DNA from: Lutibacter sp.
GTDB taxonomy: Bacteria > Bacteroidota > Bacteroidia > Flavobacteriales > Flavobacteriaceae
Length of the DNA: 37,224 nt
Assembly: GCF_016342705.1 (NCBI RefSeq)
Contig: NZ_JAEINV010000024.1
Span: 1 to 37,224 of the forward strand
Direction: 5' to 3'
This document shows positions 1 to 10,621 of this stretch, piece after piece. Positions within the stretch are counted from its first letter, which is position 1. Each line of letters opens with the position of its first letter. The translations under genes were made by a program, and so were the position numbers. Under the pieces are notes generated by a model, which had not been told where the DNA came from, ran no database searches, and was given only the letters and a program-made list of their open reading frames with translations.

Positions 1-76
1 GGTACGCTTCTTAAGCGGTTTCTCTGAATAATACATAATAAGTTGATTTTGTGTCAACTTATTTTAGGACGGGACA
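1..76 (+). mobile_element. Right end of an insertion sequence (partial)
   Basis: Bases 52-76 read as a terminal inverted repeat. From the tip inward (minus strand) they give TGTCCCGTCCTAAAATAAG and continue into GTTGAC. A near-identical stretch begins at 37090 at the other edge of the window (TGAGTCGTCCTAAAATAGG, then GTTGAC). Tips starting with TG fit the IS3 family. The first bases can be read as the tail of an open frame (GTLLKRFL then TGA at 25-27, or VRFLSGFSE then TAA at 29-31), which would be the C-terminus of a plus-strand transposase lying outside the window. The family assignment is inference. Confidence 0.5.
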
Positions 77-90
77 TCACTAAAAATTAT

Positions 91-125
91 AAAGCCCATT
101 TTGAATATTCAAAATGGGCTTTTTG
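91..125. terminator. Perfect palindromic hairpin just outside the IS
   Basis: Bases 91-122 form a perfect 32-base palindrome (arms AAAGCCCATTTTGAAT and its complement) with T-runs on either strand. It looks like a bidirectional intrinsic terminator that isolates the transposase from the DNA to its right. It probably belonged to the gene that ended here before the IS inserted. Confidence 0.6.
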
Positions 126-180
126 TTGTTAACAATTGTTCATAACTACGGTTCATATCGTGTTGAAAATTAAACGATTA

Positions 181-636
181 TAAATTTGGAATTTTCATCT
201 TTAGGTATTTATTTTACATAAGATTTAACAATGCAATGTTAGTGGAAACATTAAAATGTAACTTTTTAAAGTTGAAACATCATGCGTTAAATCAAATGTT
301 CTTGAACATCGTTTTTAAAACCAACTTAAGGGTAATGTGCCAAGTATTTAGCATGAATAGATGGTTACACGGTTTTAAAAGCAAATTTTTAAATTAACGC
401 TTTAAAGTAAGTAATTTAATATTACAACAAAATTTTAGGAGTTAATTTAAAAGGAACAACTAGTTTAATAAGAAGTTGGTTTGTAAGAAACAACAAGAAG
501 AAGAAAATTAGTAATTGTGTTATTCTTTTTATGAGAAATAGCAAAAACAATTAAAATTAAATTACTGAAAACTTATTAAAAAAAGTAATCCAGCAAAAAG
601 CCATAATACGGAGAAATCAATATTATGGCTTTTGTT
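181..636 (+). ncRNA. Candidate untranslated transcript ending in an intrinsic terminator
   Basis: No convincing protein gene lies in 126-825. A perfect -7 element TAAATTTG sits at 181-188 with TTG at 163-165, and a strong terminator lies at 596-633, so a transcript of roughly 440 nt is plausible. Inside it, AGTAATTTAAT (410-420) is exactly complementary to ATTAAATTACT (556-566), closing a domain of about 157 nt. That domain contains a local hairpin (GTTGGTTT with AAACAAC, about 474-493). A long rod closed by a distant stem recalls 6S-like RNAs, but I cannot match a known family. A 53-codon frame at 236-397 is the only competing explanation. Confidence 0.25.
596..636 (+). terminator. Intrinsic terminator before the icd promoter
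   Basis: AAAAGCCATAATA (596-608) pairs perfectly with TATTATGGCTTTT (621-633) across a 12-nt loop and runs into T-rich sequence. It ends something transcribed rightwards although no gene is visible upstream. Confidence 0.65.
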
Positions 637-747
637 ATTTTAGCTTTTTACTATTATCTTAATTTTAGATATCTTTTTTTATTTAAATTATAAATTCACC
701 CCCATATTTATAACGTTTTCGCTATCGTTTTTTAGGTTTTTATTTTC

Positions 748-755
748 TATATTTG
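748..755 (+). promoter_or_regulatory. -7 element of the icd promoter
   Basis: TATATTTG matches the Bacteroidetes -7 consensus TAnnTTTG exactly. It lies 70 nt before the icd start codon and follows the terminator at 596-633, giving icd its own transcript with a leader of about 65 nt. Confidence 0.5.
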
Positions 756-792
756 ACGTGCTTAATTTTAACTTTTAAAAGCGCTGCTATAG

Positions 793-3054
<2,262 letters not shown>

Positions 3055-3067
3055 TTATCTTTAAAGT

Positions 3068-3103
3068 AAAAAAAGCGAGAATTAAAATTCTCGCTTTTTT
3101 TTT
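3068..3103 (+). terminator. Intrinsic terminator of icd
   Basis: GCGAGAATT (3075-3083) pairs with AATTCTCGC (3086-3094), flanked by an A-run and followed by nine Ts. This is a textbook rho-independent terminator. The rest of 3104-3391 is AT-rich and I see no gene in it. Confidence 0.85.
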
Positions 3104-3391
3104 ACTAACCAAACCCATTCTTTTTCAATCTATTTAAACTATAAGTTGTGGGGACTAAAGTTTAACTTTGTTTTTTAATTCTTACAATTATATGACACCT
3201 CATTCTTTAAAACGTCACATAAAAATTTAAGAATAAAGTAATTTTTCAAAGTAAAATTCTAATTTGATGTATTTCAACAAAATAAATATTTTCATTTTTA
3301 AAAATAAATTCTACAAAAAATTGAACTGTATTTTAACAAATTATTTTTATTTACTATAAAAAGAATTCTGCCATTACAACATTACTTTTAC

Positions 3392-3399
3392 TATTTTTG
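3392..3399 (+). promoter_or_regulatory. -7 element directly before murQ
   Basis: TATTTTTG matches TAnnTTTG and ends only 4 nt before the murQ ATG. Transcription should therefore start at or within a few bases of the start codon, implying a leaderless or nearly leaderless mRNA. Confidence 0.5.
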
Positions 3400-3403
3400 A
3401 AAT

Positions 3404-4225
3404 ATGAATTTTACAAAAACTACAGAGCAACCATCAAAATACAATCATTTAGAAAAAATGAATGTAAAAGAATTGTTAGTTTCCATTAACAATGAAGATA
3501 AAACGGTTCCATACGCCATTGAAAAAGTGATTCCTTCAATAGAAAATATAGTTATAGAAATAGTTGAAAGAATGAAAAAAGGCGGTCGGCTATTTTACAT
3601 TGGTGCAGGAACAAGCGGTAGACTTGGTGTTGTAGATGCATCAGAATGCCCTCCAACTTTTGGCGTGCCACATTCCATGGTTGTTGGAATAATTGCTGGT
3701 GGAGATATAGCTATTAGAAAGGCAGTAGAATTTGCTGAAGACTCCACTACACAATGCTGGGAAGATCTTCAAAAATACAGCATAAATAATACCGATTCTG
3801 TTATTGGAATTGCCGCTTCAGGAACCACTCCTTATGTAATTAGCGGTTTAGAAAAATGTAACGAAAATGGAATTTTAACGGGCTGTATTACTTGTAATGA
3901 AAATAGTCCTTTATCACAAGTTTCAAAGTTTCCTATTGAGGTTATTGTTGGTCCTGAATTTGTTACAGGAAGTTCCAGAATGAAAGCAGGAACCGCTCAA
4001 AAACTAGTTTTAAATATGATTTCCACAAGTGTTATGATTCAATTAGGAAAAGTGAAGGGAAACAAAATGGTAGAGATGCAACTATCTAACAATAAGCTAG
4101 TTGATAGAGGAACTAAAATGCTCATGGAAGAATTAAATATTGCTGAAGAAGTTGCTAATAAATTATTATTAGAACATAAAAACGTACGATTAGCAATTCA
4201 AAAATATATTGATGGGAACAAATAA
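3404..4225 (+). CDS. murQ: N-acetylmuramic acid 6-phosphate etherase
   Basis: MurQ cleaves the D-lactyl ether of MurNAc-6-phosphate to give GlcNAc-6-phosphate and lactate, a cytoplasmic step in recycling cell-wall sugar. The protein is a single SIS domain of 273 aa. The hallmark run GAGTSGRLGVVDASECPPTF is present. E81 (in DASE) and E112 (in FAEDS) correspond to the two glutamates implicated in catalysis in the E. coli enzyme. EFVTGSSRMKAGTAQK is the second family signature. It is slightly shorter than E. coli MurQ, which is common in Flavobacteria. It heads an operon with two overlapping downstream genes. The GH3 protein at 20515-23430 could supply earlier steps of muropeptide breakdown. Confidence 0.95.
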   Translation: MNFTKTTEQPSKYNHLEKMNVKELLVSINNEDKTVPYAIEKVIPSIENIVIEIVERMKKGGRLFYIGAGTSGRLGVVDASECPPTFGVPHSMVVGIIAGGDIAIRKAVEFAEDSTTQCWEDLQKYSINNTDSVIGIAASGTTPYVISGLEKCNENGILTGCITCNENSPLSQVSKFPIEVIVGPEFVTGSSRMKAGTAQKLVLNMISTSVMIQLGKVKGNKMVEMQLSNNKLVDRGTKMLMEELNIAEEVANKLLLEHKNVRLAIQKYIDGNK

Positions 4226-4439
4226 AAAAGAGCTTACAAGAGGTGTAAAATATGAACTTGCGGCATTACCCTTATTATTATTTTCTCCAATTATAATTAC
4301 CATAGGTTATAAAGCCATAAAACTTAATAACAATTATTTATGGTTAATTGTTGGAATTATATTGGCAATTTCAGCCATAGTTTTAGGATATTTAGGTATA
4401 AAAATTATTTTAGATGCTTTATTTGATAAAAAAAGATGA
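4212..4439 (+). CDS. Small two-helix membrane protein, DUF6095 family
   Basis: This 75-aa protein has two hydrophobic segments (about residues 15-36 and 41-64) and a short basic C-terminus (DKKR), so it should be a small inner-membrane hairpin protein. Sequence and position next to murQ match the uncharacterised DUF6095 family of Flavobacteria. I chose ATG 4212 rather than the TTG at 4209. The start lies inside murQ (14-nt overlap) and the stop overlaps the next start by 4 nt (ATGA), so the three genes are translationally coupled. The function is unknown. A link to peptidoglycan recycling is inferred only from position. Confidence 0.8.
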   Translation: MGTNKKELTRGVKYELAALPLLLFSPIIITIGYKAIKLNNNYLWLIVGIILAISAIVLGYLGIKIILDALFDKKR

Positions 4440-5482
4440 GTGTTTTTAATCTAAAAAAATGGGAATATTGGTCATCACCAATGTTTTATGTTCCACTACT
4501 ACCCTACGCTTTTTATTTAGCTTTAAAAGCAAAAAGTTTTGGTTTTTTTTCAGCTGTAAACCCCAGTATTGAAGGCTCAGGAAATGGATTAGAATCTAAA
4601 TTTAAAACCATAGAATTATTGCCAAAATATTGTAAACCAACTTCTGTTTATATTCCTAAAAATGAAGAAATAAAACTCATTTTGAATAAATTAAAAAACG
4701 AAGAAATATCATATCCTTTAATTGTTAAACCTGATATTGGCTTTAGAGGTTTATTAGTAAAAAAAATAGCAAATGAACAAGCGCTTACTTCCTATGTAAA
4801 CAAATACAATTCAATAAATTTAATTATTCAGGAGTATATAGATTTACCAAATGAATGTGGTATATTTTATCATAGATTTCCTTCAGAAAAAAGCGGGAAA
4901 ATAACTTCGCTCACCTTAAAAAAATATTTAACTGTGTATGGAGATGGTTCCTCAACTTTATTGGAATTAATTAAAAATGATAAAAGAGCTCAAATTTATT
5001 TAGAAAATATTTTAGAAATCAATAAAAATAAACTGAATACTGTTTTTAAAAAAAATGAAACCATCATTTTAAATGTTATTGGAAATCATTCCAAAGGAAC
5101 ACAATTTATGAATGGCAATCATTTAATTAACAATGAATTACTGACTGTTTTAGATTCATTAAATAAAAATATTGATGGTTGGTATTATGGCAGAATTGAT
5201 GTAAAATACAATACTTTTGATGAATTATTAAAAGGCGAAAACTTCAAAGTATTAGAAATTAACGGAATTATTGCTGAACCAACTCACATTTATGACCCAA
5301 CAAAAGGCACGTATTTTGATGCTTTAAAAATCATAAAAAACCATTGGTATTTAATTTATAAAATAGGAACCACCAATAAAAAATTAGGCCTAGGTACTTA
5401 TACAAATCTGAAAGACTTTTGCATTACCTATTTTACCTATAAAAAATATTTAAAAGAAATAGCTAAATTAAATGCTAATTAG
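4436..5482 (+). CDS. ATP-grasp ligase-like protein
   Basis: A 348-aa ATP-grasp enzyme, expected to join a carboxylate to an amine, thiol or similar group through an acyl-phosphate. K98 lies in YPLIVKPDIGFRG, the nucleotide-binding lysine strand. IIQEYIDLPNE follows, then VYGDGSSTLLELI with a nearby KRA, which resembles the lid region of cyanophycin-synthetase and RimK-like proteins. E274 and N276 in VLEINGII should be metal ligands. The N-terminus has a hydrophobic stretch (about 17-32) that may associate with the membrane. Such proteins are sometimes annotated D-alanine-D-alanine ligase, but the sequence does not show that substrate. The ATGA overlap with DUF6095 and linkage to murQ suggest an envelope role (inference). 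Confidence 0.75.
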   Translation: MSVFNLKKWEYWSSPMFYVPLLPYAFYLALKAKSFGFFSAVNPSIEGSGNGLESKFKTIELLPKYCKPTSVYIPKNEEIKLILNKLKNEEISYPLIVKPDIGFRGLLVKKIANEQALTSYVNKYNSINLIIQEYIDLPNECGIFYHRFPSEKSGKITSLTLKKYLTVYGDGSSTLLELIKNDKRAQIYLENILEINKNKLNTVFKKNETIILNVIGNHSKGTQFMNGNHLINNELLTVLDSLNKNIDGWYYGRIDVKYNTFDELLKGENFKVLEINGIIAEPTHIYDPTKGTYFDALKIIKNHWYLIYKIGTTNKKLGLGTYTNLKDFCITYFTYKKYLKEIAKLNAN

Positions 5483-5969
5483 TTTTTTTTAGTTTTGGCG
5501 TAGTTGGATTAAAGCCAAAATCTTCATCTGGTAATTGAATTCCTAACTGAGAAATTACATAGCCTACACTGGCAAAATGATGAATTGCATGGCTATGCGC
5601 TTGAATTAAAATACCAACCAATGTGTAATTTGCAGATACAACTCCAAGACCTAAATCATCGGTAACAGTTACAATTTTATCAAAATCTGCTGAATTTAAA
5701 TTGTTTAATTTTTCAATAGTTGAAGTCAAATAATTTATACCGTGAACTGTATAATTTTCGGCTAACTCATTTCTTTTTCTATTTATTAGATTAATTTTAT
5801 TGGAGTCTACACCTTCAAAAATACAATCGAAAACATCTAAAATATGGCGCATATGACTTCCAATACTTGAATAATATGGAGCTATTGTAGTATTGCTATA
5901 TTCTTCATCGGAAATACATTGCATTAGTTTTACACCTCTCATTAAATTTTTTTCAATAGCTTCAATCAT
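5475..5969 (-). CDS. DinB-family four-helix metalloprotein
   Basis: This 164-aa all-helical protein has the histidine arrangement of the DinB/YfiT superfamily: H39 and H42 in GSHMRHILD, and the HxxxH pair H127/H131 in HSHAIHH. These would bind a divalent metal. Members act as thiol-dependent transferases or hydrolases, or have no known role, so no reaction can be assigned. The gene converges on the ATP-grasp gene and shares an 8-bp palindrome with it that holds both stop codons. A TATATTTA element at 5997-6004 (minus strand) is a likely promoter, giving a short leader. Confidence 0.8.
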   Translation of the reverse strand: MIEAIEKNLMRGVKLMQCISDEEYSNTTIAPYYSSIGSHMRHILDVFDCIFEGVDSNKINLINRKRNELAENYTVHGINYLTSTIEKLNNLNSADFDKIVTVTDDLGLGVVSANYTLVGILIQAHSHAIHHFASVGYVISQLGIQLPDEDFGFNPTTPKLKKTN

Positions 5970-6012
5970 AATTGCAATTCAAATTTTAGTAAAATGTAAA
6001 TATAAAATATTT

Positions 6013-6627
6013 TTAATGTAATGTTTTAATCAAAGTAAATATTCCTAATACTAAAAATAGTAAACTCAGAATTAAATTGATGTTTTTAGCAATAAAGGAA
6101 ACTTTTTTAATTATAATTTTAGCGAAAATTATATAGGTAGCAAACAATAAAAATGATCCAATTGCTGCGCCAAATACAAATAACAAAATGTAAGGGTGTT
6201 CAATTAAAATTTTATTCTCAGCTGCTAAAATAATACTCACACCTAAATAAAATGGAATTCCTAACATATTAATAGCTGACATTCCAACTCCTTTCAAAAA
6301 ATAGCTTCCTTTTGCATTGGACGTTTTTGGGTTTAATTCCTTTCTTGAAAGGTAAAAGAAAAAAATTGACAACATGAAAAATACAATTATACCAGCAATT
6401 TTTAAACGTTCAATAATTTGTGGGTTTTTATTAAAATAATCTGCAAAATATAAAGCAATTCCGGCTTGTATAAAAACAATTAATGAAGCTCCTATTGCAA
6501 ATTTTATACTTTCTGAAATTCCATTAGTTATTCTAATTTTTAAAGCTGTCATATTTAACATTCCAGGAGATATCAACCCAAAATACGCCATTATAATTCC
6601 ATAAAAAACATGTAAAATATAGTCCAT
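6013..6627 (-). CDS. LysE-family amino-acid exporter-like membrane protein
   Basis: The protein is about 204 aa with six predicted transmembrane segments. The N-terminal block GIIMAYFGLISPGMLNMTA corresponds to the conserved first helix of LysE/RhtB translocators, where a PG motif is typical. These proteins export amino acids or related metabolites, and the substrate is unknown here. The reading frame stays open to 6693, but the extra 22 residues (from MIKVTVCSSF) are not hydrophobic in the family pattern. A TATATTTA element (about 6654-6661, minus strand) would lie inside them, so I prefer the ATG at 6625-6627. It is a single gene between DinB and the glycan operon. Confidence 0.75.
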   Translation of the reverse strand: MDYILHVFYGIIMAYFGLISPGMLNMTALKIRITNGISESIKFAIGASLIVFIQAGIALYFADYFNKNPQIIERLKIAGIIVFFMLSIFFFYLSRKELNPKTSNAKGSYFLKGVGMSAINMLGIPFYLGVSIILAAENKILIEHPYILLFVFGAAIGSFLLFATYIIFAKIIIKKVSFIAKNINLILSLLFLVLGIFTLIKTLH

Positions 6628-6779
6628 TAAAAAATTTAATTTAGAAATGCTAAATATATCAATAAAACTGGAGCATACGGTAACTTTAATCACAATTCAC
6701 TACAATAAAAACATGTACTTTTGATGCGAAAATAGAATTATAACACTGCTGAAAGTTAAGAGTAATCTTGATTTTTTAT

Positions 6780-6813
6780 AAAAGAACCATTAGCATAAAA
6801 TGTTGGTGGTTTT
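6780..6813 (-). terminator. Possible weak terminator of the glycan operon
   Basis: Just after the flippase stop, the minus strand can form an imperfect stem (AACCACCAACAT against ATGCTAATGGTT, with mismatches) followed by TTCTTTTATAAAAA. The pairing is weak, but the position is right for the end of the 15003 to 6814 operon. Confidence 0.3.
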
Positions 6814-8271
6814 TTATTTTTTTGAAAACTTAAAAAAGAGGTCGTTTATTTCTCTTGAAATTTTAAACTTATTAATTAGCAACACATATAAAGCTGTAAT
6901 TAAAATTCCTTTTAAAAGCATATTTAAAATTGGATTGAATGGTAAGTTCCAAAAATAAAAAACTCCAAAAACAACCAAAACTATTATTGATATTTTAATT
7001 GTTTGTTTACTAAATGGTTGAATTTTAAATTTAGCTTGTATATAAAATATTTTAATAGCACTATAAACTACCATAACAATTAGTGTTGCCAAAGCTGCAC
7101 CATCAATTCCTATTAAATTAATGAGCCATTTATTTAAAAATATTACAGTTACGGCCATTGCAATAGATAAATAGAAAAATATTTTATAATAAACAGAATT
7201 CACTAAAATTGCATTTCCAGTACCTAATGCTAACTCAACTAATTTTGACAAAGAAATTATTAACACAACCCACACGCCTTTTGTGTATTCTGGTTTGTTA
7301 ATTAATTGGTACATATCATTAATATTTAAATTTATTAGCAAGAAAAACAATCCGCCAACAATTAATAGGTTTATAGATGTTTGTTGATACATTTTTTCAA
7401 CTTCTACATAATTATCGTCATTCATATCTTTTGCTGTAATTGGACTTGTAATTTGCTGCATTGCACGTGTTGGAATAGCAATTACACTAGCAATATAAAT
7501 TCCCACCGAATAATAAGCAACTTGTGCTATTTTTTCCATTTGAGGAATCATAAATTTATCAATTTCAAGCAAAACCCCAGCGGCTGAACCAGCCACAATT
7601 ATATAAAATGAGAAAGATAAAACTTCCTTAAAATTATCGGGCAACACAAATTTAAATGTTGGTTTATACACATAAAATGCATACAACATCATAATTAAAG
7701 TACTCAATCCATACACAATTACCACACTGTAAATAAATTGTTCATTTGTTAACCACTTTAAATAAACTGCAATTAGTAAAAACGAAGTACAAATTCGTGG
7801 AAATAATTCTTTTATAAAATTTCCAAAAACCGATTTCAAATGCACTTTTGTCCAAGCATAAAAAACTTCAAAATAGCCCATAAAAATGGCTGTAATGAAA
7901 ATTAAATAGGTGTAATTTTTAATTATCGGATTTTCTTCTGAAATCCAGTTAGCAACATTTTCATAAATTACTGCGCCAATTATTGCCAAAGGAATAATTA
8001 TAAATAACGGAATTACTAAGGTTGTAGCTAAAAAATTATCCCGTTCAAACTTAGTTTTGTAGGATGAATAATATTTTATGATGGTATTTTGCATTCCAAA
8101 AACCAATAAAGGCAATAAAATATTTGCTGCGGAAAGTAAAAAGGTAATTAAGCCAAAATAGTCTTCATGTAAAAAGTGCGTATATAAAAACAACACATTA
8201 ATACCACCAACTGCAAATCCTAAAAATAGAATTATAGTATTAATAAAAGATTGTTTTAATACAATTCCCAT
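6814..8271 (-). CDS. Wzx-like polysaccharide flippase / oligosaccharide translocase
   Basis: At 485 aa with about 12-14 hydrophobic helices spread over the whole length, this is a MATE/MOP-superfamily lipid-linked oligosaccharide transporter. It should flip undecaprenyl-linked glycan units across the inner membrane. The N-terminus (QSFINTIILFLGFAVGGINV) and the block YFGLITFLLSAANILLPLLV fit polysaccharide biosynthesis proteins. It is the last gene of the minus-strand glycan operon. Its ATG shares one base with the wecB stop (TAATG), so translation is coupled. No Wzy polymerase or ligase is visible nearby, so the glycan it carries is unknown. Confidence 0.85.
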   Translation of the reverse strand: MGIVLKQSFINTIILFLGFAVGGINVLFLYTHFLHEDYFGLITFLLSAANILLPLLVFGMQNTIIKYYSSYKTKFERDNFLATTLVIPLFIIIPLAIIGAVIYENVANWISEENPIIKNYTYLIFITAIFMGYFEVFYAWTKVHLKSVFGNFIKELFPRICTSFLLIAVYLKWLTNEQFIYSVVIVYGLSTLIMMLYAFYVYKPTFKFVLPDNFKEVLSFSFYIIVAGSAAGVLLEIDKFMIPQMEKIAQVAYYSVGIYIASVIAIPTRAMQQITSPITAKDMNDDNYVEVEKMYQQTSINLLIVGGLFFLLINLNINDMYQLINKPEYTKGVWVVLIISLSKLVELALGTGNAILVNSVYYKIFFYLSIAMAVTVIFLNKWLINLIGIDGAALATLIVMVVYSAIKIFYIQAKFKIQPFSKQTIKISIIVLVVFGVFYFWNLPFNPILNMLLKGILITALYVLLINKFKISREINDLFFKFSKK

Positions 8272-9350
8272 TATAGTATTTTTAGTATTTCTTTGTACAT
8301 ATTTTCACCAACATTGGCTCCATATAAATCCATTTTAAAATTAGCGGTTGAATCTTGAAATGCAATAAAAGCCTGTACCATTTTAACAGCATCACCACCA
8401 ACTATTTTAGCAAAACCGTTGGAAACCAACTCAATCCATTCCGTTTCTTCTCTAGCAATTATACAATGTTTTTTATTGAAAAAAGCTTCCTTTTGAAGTC
8501 CACCGCTATCTGTTACCACCAAGTTACAATTCTTTAATAACTCTAACATATCAAAATAACCAACAGGATCAATTATTTTTATATTGAAGTTTAAATTGTT
8601 TGCTTTTAAAATAGCTTTTGTTCTAGGATGCAATGGTAAAACCACTGTTTTTTCATTACCAATAGTTTCTAATCCTGCAAAAATTGAATTTAAATTCACC
8701 AAATCATCGGTATTTTCTTGACGATGAATTGTTGCTAATACAAATTCATTTTTCTTCAAATTTAAATCGGAAATAATAGTTGATTTTTCTTGTGAAAATT
8801 GACTGTAATATTCCACAGCATCTTTCATAATATCACCACTTTTCACAATTTTTGAAGGCATATTTTCAAAACCCTCATTTACCAAATTATCAATAGCACT
8901 ATCGGTTGGACACAACAACAAATCGGAAATTCTATCGGTTAAAATTCTATTAATCTCTTCCGGCATTTTCATATTAAAAGAGCGTAAACCGGCTTCAATA
9001 TGCACCACTTTTATATGTAACTTTTTTGCAGCCAACGCACCTGCCAATGTTGAATTTGTATCACCAAAAACAACAACTGCATCAGGTTTTTCTAACACTA
9101 AAACTTCTTCTATTTTTTGCAGCATTTGCCCAGTCATAGCACCATGGCTTAATCCGTTTATCGCCAAGTTGTATTTTGGCTTTGGAATTTCCATTTCGCT
9201 AAAAAAAATATCACTCATATTGGCATCATAATGTTGCCCAGTATGCACAATAATTTCTTCAACTTCTTGATGTTTTAAAATTACTCTACTTAAAACTGCT
9301 GCTTTTACAAATTGTGGACGAGCGCCCAAAATGGTTAAAATTTTTTTCAT
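8271..9350 (-). CDS. wecB: UDP-N-acetylglucosamine 2-epimerase (non-hydrolysing)
   Basis: WecB interconverts UDP-GlcNAc and UDP-ManNAc, supplying ManNAc-type precursors for surface glycans. The protein is 359 aa, close to the usual length. The opening LTILGARPQFVKAA is the family signature. D97 in VFGDTNST, E119 in HIEAGLRSF and H209 in TIHRQENT match active-site residues known from E. coli WecB. DSGGLQKEAF near the C-terminus binds the nucleotide sugar. It overlaps the upstream glycosyltransferase by 4 nt (ATGA) and the flippase by 1 nt. The usual partner WecC (ManNAc dehydrogenase) is not in the window, so the final sugar is open. Confidence 0.95.
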   Translation of the reverse strand: MKKILTILGARPQFVKAAVLSRVILKHQEVEEIIVHTGQHYDANMSDIFFSEMEIPKPKYNLAINGLSHGAMTGQMLQKIEEVLVLEKPDAVVVFGDTNSTLAGALAAKKLHIKVVHIEAGLRSFNMKMPEEINRILTDRISDLLLCPTDSAIDNLVNEGFENMPSKIVKSGDIMKDAVEYYSQFSQEKSTIISDLNLKKNEFVLATIHRQENTDDLVNLNSIFAGLETIGNEKTVVLPLHPRTKAILKANNLNFNIKIIDPVGYFDMLELLKNCNLVVTDSGGLQKEAFFNKKHCIIAREETEWIELVSNGFAKIVGGDAVKMVQAFIAFQDSTANFKMDLYGANVGENMYKEILKIL

Positions 9351-10621
9351 GCTGTTATTTCATAAATTATTTCCGAAACTTTTTTAGTCAATTCTCTTCT
9401 ATGAAATTGATTAACATTGCTAGAATTTATTGTTAAAGTTTCATTTTTAAACTGTGAATACAACTCTAAAATATGTTTTTTTAAACTAATTTCATCATTA
9501 AAATCAACAACATTACCAGCGTTTGAATTATTTAGTATTTCAGCCAAGTCACCATCATTTGGCGCAATTGCTAAAATTGGACGTTTTGCCATTAAATATT
9601 CAAATATTTTACCTGTAAGGATACCTTTTGCGCTTGGTACATTGTTTACAATCAACAACAAAACTTGTGATTTTTTTTGAAATTCAACCACTTCATTATG
9701 TGAAACATAATCAACCAACACCACATTTTTATCAAGACCGTATTTAGTAATATCATTTTTTACAGAAGCATCCACTTTACCAATTAGCTTCAGTTGAAAA
9801 TCTAAAGTAAAATCTTTATTTTCTGATAGTATTTCTGCCAACACTTTCCACAACATTGTAGGGTTTCTATCTGCATTCATTAACCCAATATGAGTTATTG
9901 AAAACTTTAAATCTAAATTAGTTACTTCTCCTATTTCCCCATCAAAACCATTGGTTACAACAAAAATATTTTTATTAAAAGGCTCATAATTCTGTTTCAT
10001 TGTATTCCCAACAACTAATACAGCATCAGATAATTTCAATACATTTTGCTCTAATTGATGATGTTTTTTAATCGCTTTTTCTGATAAAGGTAACTGATGA
10101 AAATAATCAATTTCTGTCCAAGGATCTCTAAAATCAGAAATCCATTTCACACCTAATTGTTGTTTCAATTGCAAGCCAATTAAATGTAAACTATGTGGCG
10201 GACCAGTGGTTATAACAACATCAATATTATTTTTTGAAATGTATTCTTTTAAAAATTTTACCGAAGGATTCACCCAAAATTTACGAGCATCAGGAATAAA
10301 ATAATTCGCTCTAATATATTGTAATATTTTTCCAAAAAAAGTGGGATTTGGATTTAAAAATCCAGCACTTTCAGTTTTCTTTTTTCCGAAGAAAGAAAGT
10401 AAATTATTAGGCTCCCAAATTGGTTGCTTTAGTATTTCAACTCCTTTTGGAATATCTTTTTCTAATGAAGTATCTAAAATTGGATAATTGGCATTTTCAA
10501 CAGTATACACAACTGGTTCAATACCAAAATCACGAAAATATTTCACAAACTTTAACCAACGTTGCACTCCAGAACCACCAGCTGGCGGCCAATAATATGT
10601 AATTATCAGTGCTTTTTTCAT
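9347..10621 (-). CDS. GT4-like glycosyltransferase
   Basis: A 424-aa GT-B fold enzyme. The N-terminal domain opens with a glycine-rich acceptor loop (TYYWPPAGGSGVQRW). The C-terminal domain has GKIFEYLMAKRPILAI followed by GDLAEIL, the region that holds the nucleotide-sugar diphosphate and the EX7E-type acid in GT4 enzymes. It should add one sugar to a lipid-linked glycan at the cytoplasmic face of the inner membrane. Donor and acceptor cannot be read from sequence. It overlaps both neighbours by 4 nt (ATGA) and lies mid-operon. Confidence 0.88.
   Translation of the reverse strand: MKKALIITYYWPPAGGSGVQRWLKFVKYFRDFGIEPVVYTVENANYPILDTSLEKDIPKGVEILKQPIWEPNNLLSFFGKKKTESAGFLNPNPTFFGKILQYIRANYFIPDARKFWVNPSVKFLKEYISKNNIDVVITTGPPHSLHLIGLQLKQQLGVKWISDFRDPWTEIDYFHQLPLSEKAIKKHHQLEQNVLKLSDAVLVVGNTMKQNYEPFNKNIFVVTNGFDGEIGEVTNLDLKFSITHIGLMNADRNPTMLWKVLAEILSENKDFTLDFQLKLIGKVDASVKNDITKYGLDKNVVLVDYVSHNEVVEFQKKSQVLLLIVNNVPSAKGILTGKIFEYLMAKRPILAIAPNDGDLAEILNNSNAGNVVDFNDEISLKKHILELYSQFKNETLTINSSNVNQFHRRELTKKVSEIIYEITA

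Noticed and set aside
236..397. A 53-codon plus-strand frame downstream of the -7 element at 181
   Set aside because: No recognisable motif and no ribosome-binding context. The composition could arise by chance in this AT-rich stretch. It is kept only as a rival to the RNA hypothesis.
3264..3277. TTGAT-GTAT-TTCAA upstream of murQ, close to an Fnr box
   Set aside because: No TAnnTTTG element lies at the 29.5-nt distance, and the murQ promoter element is 120 nt further on. Probably chance.
6628..6693. Longer start for the LysE-family gene adding 22 residues
   Set aside because: The extension is unlike the family N-terminus and contains a likely promoter element on the minus strand.
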